A DNA stretch of 64,000 bases, from assembly GCA_947492995.1 (NCBI GenBank), contig CANLOU010000002.1:806001-870000 (forward strand), given 5' to 3'. The stretch is from an uncultured Litoreibacter sp. (GTDB taxonomy: Bacteria; Pseudomonadota; Alphaproteobacteria; Rhodobacterales; Rhodobacteraceae). Shown here in pieces: positions 28,402-36,817 of this stretch. A program made the position numbers and the translations under genes. The notes under the pieces were generated by a model. It worked only from the letters and a program-made list of their open reading frames with translations. It was not told where the DNA came from and ran no database searches. The first letter of the stretch is position 1; each line of letters begins with the position of its first letter.

Positions 28402-28725
28402 TCCGCCTCGACAGATCGGACCTTTCGCCGGTACCATCGCTGCCGGCCGAGGTGAACATGACATTCATAGAATATCGGCACTCAACACTTCGCCGCCATC
28501 CCAAATCGCCCCCGATTTGAGCCTCCTCTAGATCACGCCTCATAATAAACCCGCGCATTTTTCAACCATGCGCACCTCGCCCAACGCGTTCCCATCCACT
28601 AAGTGTCTTTTCCAAGATATGCGAGGTCGTTTTATGCTGCGCACCAGGTGCCAATTTGAACGATCACCGACATGACATTCACACGCGTGGCCAGCCTTGG
28701 CGGCGCTCCTTGAAAGGCTCCGCCC
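28402..28725 (+). other. 324-bp intergenic stretch between MetF-like and methyltransferase genes
   Basis: No convincing gene. A possible promoter TTGAGC-N18-CATAAT starts near 28517. The 12-mer ACATGACATTCA occurs near both ends (about 28455 and 28673). I saw no cobalamin riboswitch or SAM-II pattern. The gap suggests that the methyltransferase has its own promoter. Confidence 0.4.
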
Positions 28726-29817
28726 ATGACCCGCACGGTCCTTGAATCAAAAACCAAAACCACCGTCATCGGCTTTGACGAACCCTTCTGCGTCATCGGC
28801 GAACGCATCAACCCCACGGGCCGCAAGATCCTCAACGAAGAGCTGGAAGCGGGCGACTATTCCCGCGTGGAAGCCGACGCCATTGCCCAGACCATGGCTG
28901 GCGCGAACGTCCTGGACATCAACTCCGGCGCGGTCTTCTCCAACAAAATGGCCGAGGACCCGCGTTATGCCGACAATAACTTCGTCGAGCCAACCTTGAT
29001 GAAGGAACTGGTGGAACGCGTGCAAAAGGTCTCCGACATTCCTTTGTGCATCGACAGCTCGGTGCCAGGCGCGTTGGAAAACGGCCTGGCCGCCGCCGAA
29101 GGCCGCCCGCTGCTGAACTCGGTCACCGGTGAGGAAGAACGGCTCGAACTTGTCCTGCCGCTGGTCAAGAAATACAACGTCCCCGTTGTGGCAATTTCCA
29201 ACGACGATACTGGCATTTCCGAGGACCCCGATGTGCGTTTCGCCGTCGCCAAGAAGATCGTGGAACGCGCCGCTGATTTCGGCATCCCCGCCCATGACAT
29301 CGTCGTCGACCCGCTGGTGATGCCAATCGGGGCAATGGGCACCGCGGGCCTGCAGGTTTTCACCCTCGTGCGCCGTCTGCGCGAGGAACTGGGCGTCAAC
29401 ACCACTTGTGGTGCCTCCAACATCTCTTTCGGCCTGCCCAACCGCCACGGCATCAACAACGCCTTCCTGCCTATGGCAATGGCTGCGGGCATGACGTCGG
29501 CCATCATGAACCCAGTGGCCCTACCCGTTGGCCCCAAGAAGCTGGCAGAAAAGCGCGAGGCCCTGCTGGCCGCGGGCTTTGTGATCCCCGATGGCATCGA
29601 CATGGAGCTGTTCGCTCAGCTCACCGGTCTGGGCTCCACAAAGCCGCAGCCGGGCAAGGAAATGGAGGCCATCCGTGCCGCCAACTTCCTGACCGACAAC
29701 GACCCGTCGGGATCCGCATGGATTACCTTCAACAAGCCGCGCAATGCGGACGGTACCGAGGCCGCCGCGCGTGGTGGCCGTGCGGGCCGCGCAGGTGGAC
29801 GCCGCCGCAGGGGTTAG
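28726..29817 (+). CDS. Methyltetrahydrofolate:corrinoid methyltransferase (pterin-binding, MtrH/AcsE-like)
   Basis: 363 residues of the DHPS-like barrel. FCVIGERINPTGRK, GANVLDINSGAVFSN, LCIDSSVPGALENGL and PVVAISNDDTGIS are the pterin-binding strands; ASNISFGLPNRHGINNAF is the conserved family block. It moves methyl groups between a corrinoid protein and tetrahydrofolate. The last ~25 residues are a Gly/Arg tail (ARGGRAGRAGGRRRRG) that the fold does not need and that is matched in the ASKHA protein at 33327. The corrinoid partner is not encoded in the window. Confidence 0.88.
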   Translation: MTRTVLESKTKTTVIGFDEPFCVIGERINPTGRKILNEELEAGDYSRVEADAIAQTMAGANVLDINSGAVFSNKMAEDPRYADNNFVEPTLMKELVERVQKVSDIPLCIDSSVPGALENGLAAAEGRPLLNSVTGEEERLELVLPLVKKYNVPVVAISNDDTGISEDPDVRFAVAKKIVERAADFGIPAHDIVVDPLVMPIGAMGTAGLQVFTLVRRLREELGVNTTCGASNISFGLPNRHGINNAFLPMAMAAGMTSAIMNPVALPVGPKKLAEKREALLAAGFVIPDGIDMELFAQLTGLGSTKPQPGKEMEAIRAANFLTDNDPSGSAWITFNKPRNADGTEAAARGGRAGRAGGRRRRG

Positions 29818-29852
29818 CGGTTTATTTACCCTTTTCCTGTTTTTGGAAAAGC

Positions 29853-30083
29853 ATGGATCAAATTGCCGAGAAACCGAATGCTGAACGTTGGATGAAGCAG
29901 ATATTTGGCGCCAAAGCCGCGCATACGGGCGGCGTCGTGCGGCGCAATGTACGGTGGGTTGAGCGGGAGATCGGCCGTAAGGCCTTTGAGGCCGAAGTGC
30001 GCAGCCGCGACTTTCATATGATTGAAAGCGGCGGTCAGTTGATCGTGATCTGCAACAGAGGCGGGATGCGAGTCGTGTGCTGA
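29853..30083 (+). CDS. Small conserved protein (often misnamed phosphoribosylanthranilate isomerase)
   Basis: 76 residues. ERWMKQIFGAKAAHTGGVVRR, then VEREIGRKAFEAEVRSRDF and QLIVICNRGGMRVVC form a short pattern I know from Rhodobacterales proteins annotated 'N-(5'-phosphoribosyl)anthranilate isomerase'. It is far too short to be TrpF and has none of its motifs, so that name is wrong. Function unknown. The coding start is the ATG at 29853, 35 bases after the methyltransferase stop. Confidence 0.75.
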   Translation: MDQIAEKPNAERWMKQIFGAKAAHTGGVVRRNVRWVEREIGRKAFEAEVRSRDFHMIESGGQLIVICNRGGMRVVC

Positions 30084-30110
30084 TGAAATATCTCTCAGCC
30101 CCGCAAGCAC

Positions 30111-30131
30111 CGATTTTTCGTCGAAAAATCG
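30111..30131. repeat. Near-perfect palindrome after the small conserved gene
   Basis: Two 10-base arms, CGATTTTTCG and its complement, around a single central T, 28 bases past the stop. It has the same TTTTCG/CGAAAA style as palindromes at 39450 and 45566. Probably a transcript-end structure. Confidence 0.55.
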
Positions 30132-30199
30132 TGTCACCTAACAGTTAAAATTTGGTCAACCCATGCCAAAAAGCGATGCGCCCGGCGCGATCAACGTAC

Positions 30200-30601
30200 T
30201 TATACCTTCTTCAAGGCCCACAAAAAAAGCAGGTAGAAGCCAAAGTTGGCCGGCACATTGGCGGCCGCCCCTGCCATGACCGACCCTGTGCTATCCGCCA
30301 TAAACCACGCGGTTGCGCCCAAAAACAGCACGCGCAACACCTCCTGCGGGGCCTTCTCCAGCAACGGCCCCGCCGCAGCCCACCAAATAACCCCAAAGCC
30401 CGTGAAGATGCCGCCCATAATGGCTTGCGTAAGCCGCGTCTCGGCAGACAGCGGGCGATGCGTATCAGTCGCGGGCCAAATCACGAGATCGGCAAACAGG
30501 ACGTAAAGACCGTTGAGTGCCGGCAACGCCGACAAAACGGTCAACAACCCGAAAAATATGCAAACGCCTGCGACAATGCGAAGTTTCTTGGCTTGGGTCA
30601 T
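30200..30601 (-). CDS. DUF4345 family membrane protein
   Basis: 133 residues with four hydrophobic segments. LRIVAGVCIFFGLLTVLSAL, QAIMGGIFTGFGVIWW and the DSTGSVMAGAAANVPANFGF stretch match DUF4345. Role unknown. The ATG at 30601 is preferred over a 20-residue upstream extension. It is divergent from an XRE regulator across 110 bp and is its likely first target. Confidence 0.7.
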   Translation of the reverse strand: MTQAKKLRIVAGVCIFFGLLTVLSALPALNGLYVLFADLVIWPATDTHRPLSAETRLTQAIMGGIFTGFGVIWWAAAGPLLEKAPQEVLRVLFLGATAWFMADSTGSVMAGAAANVPANFGFYLLFLWALKKV

Positions 30602-30711
30602 GGGACCTTTCCTTTGGTCAGATTTGGCGCCAGATATCGCGGTTCCGACGCGGCCAAACAATTACCCGGCAGGTAAGTGATTTGCTGCCTTCCATTCGCT
30701 AAGCTCGCCCC

Positions 30712-31470
30712 ATGACAGATTTCGGAACCCAGCGCCGTTCATGGCGCGGCACGCGTCACATGAGCCAGTTGCAACTCGCCACCGAGGCGGAGGTATCCTC
30801 GCGCCATATCTCCTTCCTCGAATCTGGCCGTGCAGGCCCCAGCCGCCAGATGATCCTGCACCTGGCCAATATCCTCGAAATTCCGCCCGCCAAGCGCAAT
30901 CAAATGCTGGAAGCCGCAGGCTTCGCCCCGCAACACCACCGCTCAGAGCTCAACGCCGATCATATGCAGGCGGTGACACGCGCCATGCGGATGATGCTCG
31001 ACAAACATAACCCTTACCCAGCAATCGTCATGGATCGCCTCTGGCGCATCGTTGATCTGAATGACACTGCCACCAAGTTGTTCGCCACAGCGGGGCTGGC
31101 CAAGGGCGACAGCCTTCTGGAGTGGACGATCAACACGAAGGTCGCCGCCGAAATCATTGAAAACTGGGCGGAAGTTGGGCATCACTCGCTCACGCGTCTG
31201 CGCAATGAAAGCCGCGCTCAGGGCGGCATTCCCGAACTGGACCGCGCCGCCAATCATCTCGCCAATGACCCCGCCGTCATGTCCTATACGCCCGAACCCA
31301 GCCTGTCGCCCGTCATCAGTACCATCTACACAGCGGGGCCGCTGCGTCTGCCGCTGATCTCAACCTATGCCACCTTTGGCGGGGCCGAAGACTTGGCCAT
31401 ATCTGACCTCAAGATCGAGTTGATGTTTCCCGCAACACCTGAGGCCGAACAAATTCTAAAATCCTTGTAA
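30712..31470 (+). CDS. XRE-family regulator with MmyB-like ligand domain
   Basis: 252 residues. The HTH (about 5-62) reads SQLQLATEAEVSSRHISFLE then GPSRQMILHLANILEIP. The rest (about 85-250) is the MmyB-like sensor domain: NPYPAIVMDRLWRIVDLND and HHSLTRLRNESRA. Such domains are PAS-like and bind small hydrophobic ligands. Regulation of the divergent DUF4345 gene and the downstream desaturase is inferred from position. Confidence 0.88.
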   Translation: MTDFGTQRRSWRGTRHMSQLQLATEAEVSSRHISFLESGRAGPSRQMILHLANILEIPPAKRNQMLEAAGFAPQHHRSELNADHMQAVTRAMRMMLDKHNPYPAIVMDRLWRIVDLNDTATKLFATAGLAKGDSLLEWTINTKVAAEIIENWAEVGHHSLTRLRNESRAQGGIPELDRAANHLANDPAVMSYTPEPSLSPVISTIYTAGPLRLPLISTYATFGGAEDLAISDLKIELMFPATPEAEQILKSL

Positions 31471-31518
31471 AGGATCCGCAGACATGGCCAAATCCAGAGA
31501 AAAGGGATTTGAGCAGCC

Positions 31519-32682
31519 ATGGGATTTTTAAGACGCCTCAAAGACAATCTGGACCGCCCGCGGGAAGACCGCCCCTTCGGCTCCGGCTGGCTGTCGGGCA
31601 GCGGTGCGCTTTTGGCGGGCATCACCAGCATGTTGCTGATTGCGGTCATGCATTATCCGGGCGTGTTCCAGACACCCGACCTGCAGGAATTCGTCACCCT
31701 CAGGCACCAGCAATGGGCGCTGCAAATCGTTTTGCTTCTTGGCTATGCCTTCGCGCTGCTGTCACTGATGCTGTCGCGCGACCGCATCCTTGGCTGGACG
31801 GCCCTTGGCCTCATCATTCTTGCCTCGCTGATCGGCACGCCTGATGACGGGTCAACCTACACGGCCCCGCTTTATTTCGGCCTCGATTTCTTCATCATCA
31901 ACGCGCTGTTTGTGGGTTTCCTGTTCATCCCGCTCGAACGCTACTTCCCCAATTACGAGGACCAGACCGTCTTCCGCCCCGAATGGCAGGAGGACATGTT
32001 CTACTACCTCGTCTCCTCGCTGCTGGTGCAAATCCTGACCTTCATCACCCTGCTGCCATCCAACCTCATAACGACCTACACCGATCTGGGCGCGGTGCAG
32101 GCATGGATCTTCAACCTGCCCTTCCTTGTGCAGCTGGGCATCATCATGCTGGCCTCTGATCTGGTGCAATACTGGGTCCACCGTGTGTTCCACATGGTGC
32201 CTGCGTTGTGGCGGTTTCACGCTATTCATCATTCCGCCAAATCCATGGACTGGATGTCCGGCGCGCGGATGCATTTCGTCGAAATCGCGATCCTGCGGTC
32301 CATGACGGCGATCCCGATGTTCACGCTCGGCTTCGATCCTGCCGCCATTCAAGCCTATGTTCTGATTGTGTATTTCTACAGCTCCTTCATCCACTCCAAT
32401 ATCGGCTGGAACCTGACAAAGGCGGAACCCTACGTGGTCACGCCCCGTTTTCACCACTGGCACCACGGCGCGGAGAAAGAGGCGATCGACATCAATTACG
32501 CCATTCACTTCCCCATCCTCGACCGCCTTTTCGGCACGCATCATATGCCCGAGGATCGCTGGCCCGAGAAATACGGCACCGCCGGAGAACAAGTCCCACG
32601 CGGCTTCATGAAGCAATTTGTCTTCCCCTTCACACGCAAACAGCTGCCGCCCGAGGACACCGATAAGACACCCGCTGAATAG
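31519..32682 (+). CDS. Sterol desaturase / fatty acid hydroxylase family membrane enzyme
   Basis: 387 residues. About four to five membrane helices precede the di-iron histidine boxes: HRVFHMVPALWRFHAIHHS (HX3H and HXXHH), then HSNIGW and HHWHHGAE. The family uses O2 and Fe to hydroxylate or desaturate lipids, sterols or carotenoids; the substrate here is not evident. It follows the XRE regulator by 48 bases and may be its target. The C-terminus (KQLPPEDTDKTPAE) is hydrophilic. Confidence 0.85.
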   Translation: MGFLRRLKDNLDRPREDRPFGSGWLSGSGALLAGITSMLLIAVMHYPGVFQTPDLQEFVTLRHQQWALQIVLLLGYAFALLSLMLSRDRILGWTALGLIILASLIGTPDDGSTYTAPLYFGLDFFIINALFVGFLFIPLERYFPNYEDQTVFRPEWQEDMFYYLVSSLLVQILTFITLLPSNLITTYTDLGAVQAWIFNLPFLVQLGIIMLASDLVQYWVHRVFHMVPALWRFHAIHHSAKSMDWMSGARMHFVEIAILRSMTAIPMFTLGFDPAAIQAYVLIVYFYSSFIHSNIGWNLTKAEPYVVTPRFHHWHHGAEKEAIDINYAIHFPILDRLFGTHHMPEDRWPEKYGTAGEQVPRGFMKQFVFPFTRKQLPPEDTDKTPAE

Positions 32683-33195
32683 CTATTCCCAGCGATGGGC
32701 ACTGGCGCCCGTGAAGAACACACTGTCATAGCCACCCGCCTGGTTGGGCAGCTCAACGCGCCCCCAGATCGAGGTGTTGTAATGACCCGAAAACCACATC
32801 TTGCGCGTTGGCGTGCCTTCTAGCGTCACTGCGAAGGGCCATGGCTGATGTTCCGCGCCCGGTATCGGCGGCACATATTCCAACACTCCGCGAATATCCG
32901 GCCCGCCATCAATCGAAAGCACCACCTTCGCGCCGCAAATATCAGACGGGAAGCCGTCACCCTGCAACGCGCCGGGCGTATTGACGAAGAATGTCAGCTC
33001 TCTGACATCGCCGTCCCTGCGGTAATGCCCGATATATCGGTCTTTGGCGAAGCTCAGGCCAAACTGCTCCTTTTCGGGCAGTGGCTCCCCGTCAGCGCAA
33101 ACCGGTTCTGCTTGGAAAACTGGGAACCGCTCCGCCAGTGCGGGCAAGGCCAAAGCCATCGCACTTGCCGCCATCAAACAACCAATTCGCGTCAT
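32683..33195 (-). CDS. Unknown secreted protein
   Basis: 170 residues, with a signal peptide (residues 1-21, ending ALA). The mature part is a beta-rich domain with two cysteines (PVCADGE and SDICGAK). It resembles no family I know. It is convergent with the desaturase, the two stop codons being adjacent. It interrupts the methyl-transfer gene set but shows no link to it. Confidence 0.7.
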   Translation of the reverse strand: MTRIGCLMAASAMALALPALAERFPVFQAEPVCADGEPLPEKEQFGLSFAKDRYIGHYRRDGDVRELTFFVNTPGALQGDGFPSDICGAKVVLSIDGGPDIRGVLEYVPPIPGAEHQPWPFAVTLEGTPTRKMWFSGHYNTSIWGRVELPNQAGGYDSVFFTGASAHRWE

Positions 33196-33326
33196 GCCCC
33201 CAACCTAGCGAAAGTCACCTCATCATCAACATGCGTTTTTCGGCTCCTTGGCGTCGCTAAGGGGCATTGCAGATGCCGCCCATTGGCTTAATCCTTTGGA
33301 AGACAGTCAAAGAATATCGGTGCGAC

Positions 33327-35357
33327 ATGGCCAACGACCCTCTGGTGATCTTCACCCCTTCCGGCAAACGCGGCAACTTTCCCGTGGGCACCCCCGTCCT
33401 GACGGCGGCCCGCCAATTGGGCGTTGATCTCGACTCGGTCTGCGGCGCGCGAGGCATCTGCTCCAAATGTCAGGTCACGCCCTCCTTCGGCGACTTCCCC
33501 AAACATGGCGTCACGGTCACCGAGGATGCGCTCAGCGAATGGAACTCCGTCGAGCAACGCTACGACGACAAACGCGGCCTGCCAAAAGGCCGCCGCTTGG
33601 GCTGCCAGGCCACTGTACAGGCCGACATCGTCATCGACGTGCCGGAAACGTCGCAAGTCCACAAGCAAGTGGTCCGCAAACGGGTCGAGGCCCGCGACAT
33701 CACCCTGAACCCCACCGTGCGGCTGTACTATGTCGAGGTGCAAGAACCCGACATGCACGACCCGTCGGGCGATCTGCAACGCCTGCAAGCGGCGTTGAAG
33801 ACCGAATGGGACCTCGACACTGTCCAGGCAGACCTGTCGATCCTGAAGCACCTGCAACCCACCTTGCGTGAAGGTGAATGGAAAATCACCTGCGCCATCC
33901 ATCACGGCCATGCAGGCGCCTCCCCCCATATCGTGGCGACCTGGCCCGGCTATTACGAGGGCACCGTCTACGGCATGGCCGTCGACCTTGGCTCCACCAC
34001 CATCGCGGGCAACTTATGTGACCTGCGCACCGGTGAGGTCGTGGCCTCGTCCGGCATGATGAACCCGCAAATCCGCTTCGGCGAGGATCTGATGTCCCGC
34101 GTGTCCTATTCCATGATGAATGCAGGCGGCGCGGATGAAATGACCACCGCCGTCAGGGACGGCATGAACGCGCTGTTCACCCAAGTCGCAGCGGAGGCGG
34201 AGATCGACAAATCCCTGATCCTCGACGCGGTCTTCGTCTGCAACCCCGTGATGCACCACCTCTATCTCGGCGTGGACCCGTTCGAGTTGGGCCAGGCCCC
34301 GTTTGCGCTGGCCACATCTGACGCCATCTCCCTCCCCGCCTCCGAGCTGGACCTCGACCTCCGCTCCACCGCCCGCGCCTATCTGCTGCCTTGCATCGCG
34401 GGCCATGTCGGCGCGGACGCGGCGGCTGTTGCGCTGTCGGAGGCCCCAGATAAATCCGACAATCTGGTCCTCGTTGTGGACGTCGGCACCAATGCCGAAA
34501 TCCTGCTCGGCAACACCGACAAGGTGCTCGCCTGTTCCTCCCCAACCGGCCCCGCCTTTGAGGGTGCGCAAATCTCCTCCGGCCAGCGCGCGGCCCCCGG
34601 CGCAATTGAACGCGTGGAAATCGACCCAACCACCAAGGAGCCCCGCTTCAAGGTCATCGGCTCCGACCTGTGGTCCGACGACCCCGCCTTCGCGGATGAA
34701 ATCGCCTCCACCGGCATCACCGGGATCTGTGGCTCCGGCATCATCGAGATGGTGGCAGAGATGCGCCTCGCAGGCATTGTTGACGGCCCCGGCCTGATCG
34801 GCTCGCCCGAGCAAACCGGCACGACGCGCTGTTTCCAGGATGGGCGCACGTTCAGCTACATGGTCTGGGACGACCCCGAGCGGCCCATCACCGTCACCAA
34901 TCGCGACATCCGCGAAATCCAGATGGCCAAGGCCGCGCTCTATTCCGGCGCGCGGCTCTTGATGGACAAGTTCGGCACCGATCAGGTCGACCGCGTGGTC
35001 CTCGCGGGCGCGTTCGGCGCGCATATCTCGCCCAAACACGCGATGGTTTTGGGCATGATCCCTGATTGTCCGCTGGACAGGGTCACCTCTGCTGGCAACG
35101 CGGCTGGCACCGGCGCGCGCATCGCCCTTTTGAACAAGGACGCCCGCGCCGAGATCGAGAAGACCGTTCACGCCATCCACAAAATCGAAACCGCCATCGA
35201 GCCGCGCTTTCAGGAGCATTTCGTCAACGCCTCCGCCATCCCAAATTCGGCGGAGCCCTTCCCGATCCTCAACTCGGTCGTCACCATTCCAACCCAAACC
35301 TTCAACACAGGCGGCGGCGATAAGGCGGATGGCGGGCGCAGGCGGCGCAGGCGTTAG
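33327..35357 (+). CDS. Corrinoid-activation protein: 2Fe-2S ferredoxin plus ASKHA (DUF4445/RamA-like)
   Basis: 676 residues from the ATG at 33327 (MANDPLVIFTP). The N-terminal ferredoxin domain has Cys39, Cys45, Cys48 and Cys93, a 2Fe-2S pattern. The ASKHA part follows: YGMAVDLGSTTIAGNLCDL, LVLVVDVGTNAEILLGN and ITGICGSGIIEMVAEM are nucleotide-binding elements, and RVVLAGAFGAHISPKHAM is typical. Relatives reduce inactive Co(II) corrinoid proteins at the expense of ATP. The C-terminus ends DGGRRRRRR, a polybasic tail like the one on the methyltransferase at 28726. It ends one base before the next, convergent gene. Confidence 0.87.
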   Translation: MANDPLVIFTPSGKRGNFPVGTPVLTAARQLGVDLDSVCGARGICSKCQVTPSFGDFPKHGVTVTEDALSEWNSVEQRYDDKRGLPKGRRLGCQATVQADIVIDVPETSQVHKQVVRKRVEARDITLNPTVRLYYVEVQEPDMHDPSGDLQRLQAALKTEWDLDTVQADLSILKHLQPTLREGEWKITCAIHHGHAGASPHIVATWPGYYEGTVYGMAVDLGSTTIAGNLCDLRTGEVVASSGMMNPQIRFGEDLMSRVSYSMMNAGGADEMTTAVRDGMNALFTQVAAEAEIDKSLILDAVFVCNPVMHHLYLGVDPFELGQAPFALATSDAISLPASELDLDLRSTARAYLLPCIAGHVGADAAAVALSEAPDKSDNLVLVVDVGTNAEILLGNTDKVLACSSPTGPAFEGAQISSGQRAAPGAIERVEIDPTTKEPRFKVIGSDLWSDDPAFADEIASTGITGICGSGIIEMVAEMRLAGIVDGPGLIGSPEQTGTTRCFQDGRTFSYMVWDDPERPITVTNRDIREIQMAKAALYSGARLLMDKFGTDQVDRVVLAGAFGAHISPKHAMVLGMIPDCPLDRVTSAGNAAGTGARIALLNKDARAEIEKTVHAIHKIETAIEPRFQEHFVNASAIPNSAEPFPILNSVVTIPTQTFNTGGGDKADGGRRRRRR

Positions 35358-35789
35358 TTAGCCCATATGGGTTTCGGCAGCCTTGCGCACTGACGCGGCA
35401 AGCGTGCGGGCGTCCGCCGCGGGCAAAAATTGGCACAGGGCCGCGTAAATGGTGGCTTCCGCCTCCGCCGACTTGGGCGTCCCGCCACCAAGGCTGGGAA
35501 AATGCGGCTGAATGGACATGTCGCCATCTGCGGGATTGGTCGCCTCAGACAAATAGGCGCGGATTTTGCCAACCACCCATTTTACGACGTCCACCCCCGC
35601 CTTTGCGGCCTCTTTCAACGCTTCCTCGGTCAGCGCTGCCAGAAACGCCTTCAACAGCAAGACCGCCAGCCCCGACAGGAACTGCGCGTCCATCTGGGGG
35701 CGTGGACCATCTGTTTGCATGCGTGGGGCCAGTGCGGCGACCGAAGCTTCGATCTGAGATACGGCGTGCTGAAATTTCGCGTCGGACAT
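35358..35789 (-). CDS. Unknown protein
   Basis: 143 residues from the ATG at 35789. A central hydrophobic stretch, FLSGLAVLLLKAFLAALTEE, may be a membrane or amphipathic helix, followed by VDVVKWVVGKIRAYL. The N-terminus is a predicted helix (FQHAVSQIEASVAALAP). No known family. Convergent with the ASKHA gene and upstream of nothing on its strand, so it is probably a single-gene unit. Confidence 0.6.
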   Translation of the reverse strand: MSDAKFQHAVSQIEASVAALAPRMQTDGPRPQMDAQFLSGLAVLLLKAFLAALTEEALKEAAKAGVDVVKWVVGKIRAYLSEATNPADGDMSIQPHFPSLGGGTPKSAEAEATIYAALCQFLPAADARTLAASVRKAAETHMG

Positions 35790-35927
35790 AGCTGAAAAAC
35801 CCTGTTTGAAATACGTGATGCAGCCAGCATGGCTCAAAACCAAATCATGGAAAACCCGCAATTTGGCGCGTCGGGCCATGCCCGCCCTTGACCTTCCCGC
35901 AACCGCAATTTACGCCACCTGTATCGA

Positions 35928-36001
35928 GCGGGTATGGTGAAAAGGTATCACGGCAGCTTCCCAAGCTTTAGTTACGGGTTCAATTCCCGTTACCCGCTCC
36001 A
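35928..36001 (+). tRNA. tRNA-Gly (anticodon CCC)
   Basis: Full cloverleaf of 74 bases including encoded CCA. The acceptor arms GCGGGTA and TACCCGC pair perfectly, the D stem is GTGA/TCAC, and the T arm is ACGGG-TTCAATT-CCCGT. The anticodon loop TTCCCAA (35958-35964) gives CCC at 35960-35962, and U73 is right for glycine. The anticodon stem GCAGC/GCTTT has one G-U and one C-U pair, a slight oddity. Confidence 0.93.
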
Positions 36002-36030
36002 TCTTCCCTACGTAGCAAACGGTCTGGCTT

Positions 36031-36498
36031 ATGCAGTATCACACGGCTTTCGACACTTCGGCGCTGCGGGCCATGGATATACCCGCGCCATGGACTTACG
36101 GGCTGGCAGATCGGGTGCGCTTTGGCGAAATTGACGCGCTCAACCATGTCAACCACACCGCCTATCTGCAGTGGTTCGAAACCTTCCGCATCAATTATTT
36201 CCGTGACTACGGTGTGTCCGACTATGGTCCGGGCAGTCCGCGCATTGTGCTGAAATCCATCTCCGCCGACTTCATCAGGGAAATGACTGTCGGGCAGGAT
36301 TACGTCATCACCGGGCGCACCACCTCGTTTCGGAACACGTCATGGGTCATGGAATACGGCGTCTGGACCACTCTGGGTCTGCAGGCGACCGGGCAGTCGG
36401 TGCTGGTTCAGTTGACGCCTGATGGCTCCGCCAAGCTGCCTCTCAGCCCCGCGGTGCAACAGGCCTTTGCGAAAAAGGACCAAGCTGCGCGCGCATAG
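36031..36498 (+). CDS. Acyl-CoA thioesterase, 4HBT hot-dog family
   Basis: 155 residues. VRFGEIDALNHVNHTAYLQW holds the acidic active-site residue and the NHVNN-like block of 4-hydroxybenzoyl-CoA-type thioesterases. ISADFIREMTVGQDYVI forms the following strand pair. The substrate is some short or aromatic acyl-CoA. The first 20 residues are less conserved. It lies 29 bases after the tRNA and may be transcribed with it. Confidence 0.85.
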   Translation: MQYHTAFDTSALRAMDIPAPWTYGLADRVRFGEIDALNHVNHTAYLQWFETFRINYFRDYGVSDYGPGSPRIVLKSISADFIREMTVGQDYVITGRTTSFRNTSWVMEYGVWTTLGLQATGQSVLVQLTPDGSAKLPLSPAVQQAFAKKDQAARA

Positions 36499-36817
36499 GT
36501 TAAGTTTCATTAACGAAGCCGCGCTAAAACCCCGCACACGGTTGATCGACCCAGAAGACCCAGAGACCTCAACCCCACGCGTGACACTAAAGCGCCGGGG
36601 TCCAAGGTTTCACCGGTGAAACGCAGGAAGAAGCGGGCAAAGCGCCTGTGAACACAGACAGGTCTCGACCCAAACGACCGGGTGGGCCCATCCACTTTCC
36701 CAAACCGAGCAAACCAGACAACCGGACGCCATTTGGCGCACCGGATCTCCATCATTGTTCCAAAAATATCCAAATCCCCCGCTTGCCTACTCGCACCGCC
36801 CTCGCCAATAAGGGGCC
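36499..36817 (+). other. 319-bp intergenic stretch before psuK
   Basis: No gene supported. It contains a perfect 16-bp palindrome GTTTCACCGGTGAAAC at 36607-36622 and a copy of the dispersed element at 36751-36771. A minus-strand open frame of 87 codons lacks any recognisable pattern. Confidence 0.4.
36751..36771. repeat. Short dispersed element (copy C)
   Basis: Twenty-one bases identical to 25715-25735 (core CATTGTTCCAAAAATAT), here without the following CCGCCGGAGG part. It lies 47 bases before psuK. Confidence 0.55.

Noticed and set aside
28402-28725. Cobalamin or SAM riboswitch upstream of the corrinoid methyltransferase
   Set aside because: No B12-box-like conserved core and no SAM-II pattern could be found by eye; also looked for in 26908-27155.
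29853-30083. TrpF (phosphoribosylanthranilate isomerase)
   Set aside because: The protein is 76 residues and lacks all TrpF motifs; the common database name is not supported.
34014-35297. 427-codon open frame on the minus strand
   Set aside because: Lies wholly opposite the ASKHA/ferredoxin gene, whose motifs are intact. The antisense translation has no recognisable domain and is the usual by-product of GC-rich codon bias.
36500-36514. TTAA-N6-TTAAC, CtrA-like
   Set aside because: Spacing is six, not seven, and it sits behind a thioesterase gene rather than before a cell-cycle gene.
36510-36773. 87-codon minus-strand frame before psuK
   Set aside because: No ribosome site, no motif, and overlaps the dispersed repeat and a palindrome.
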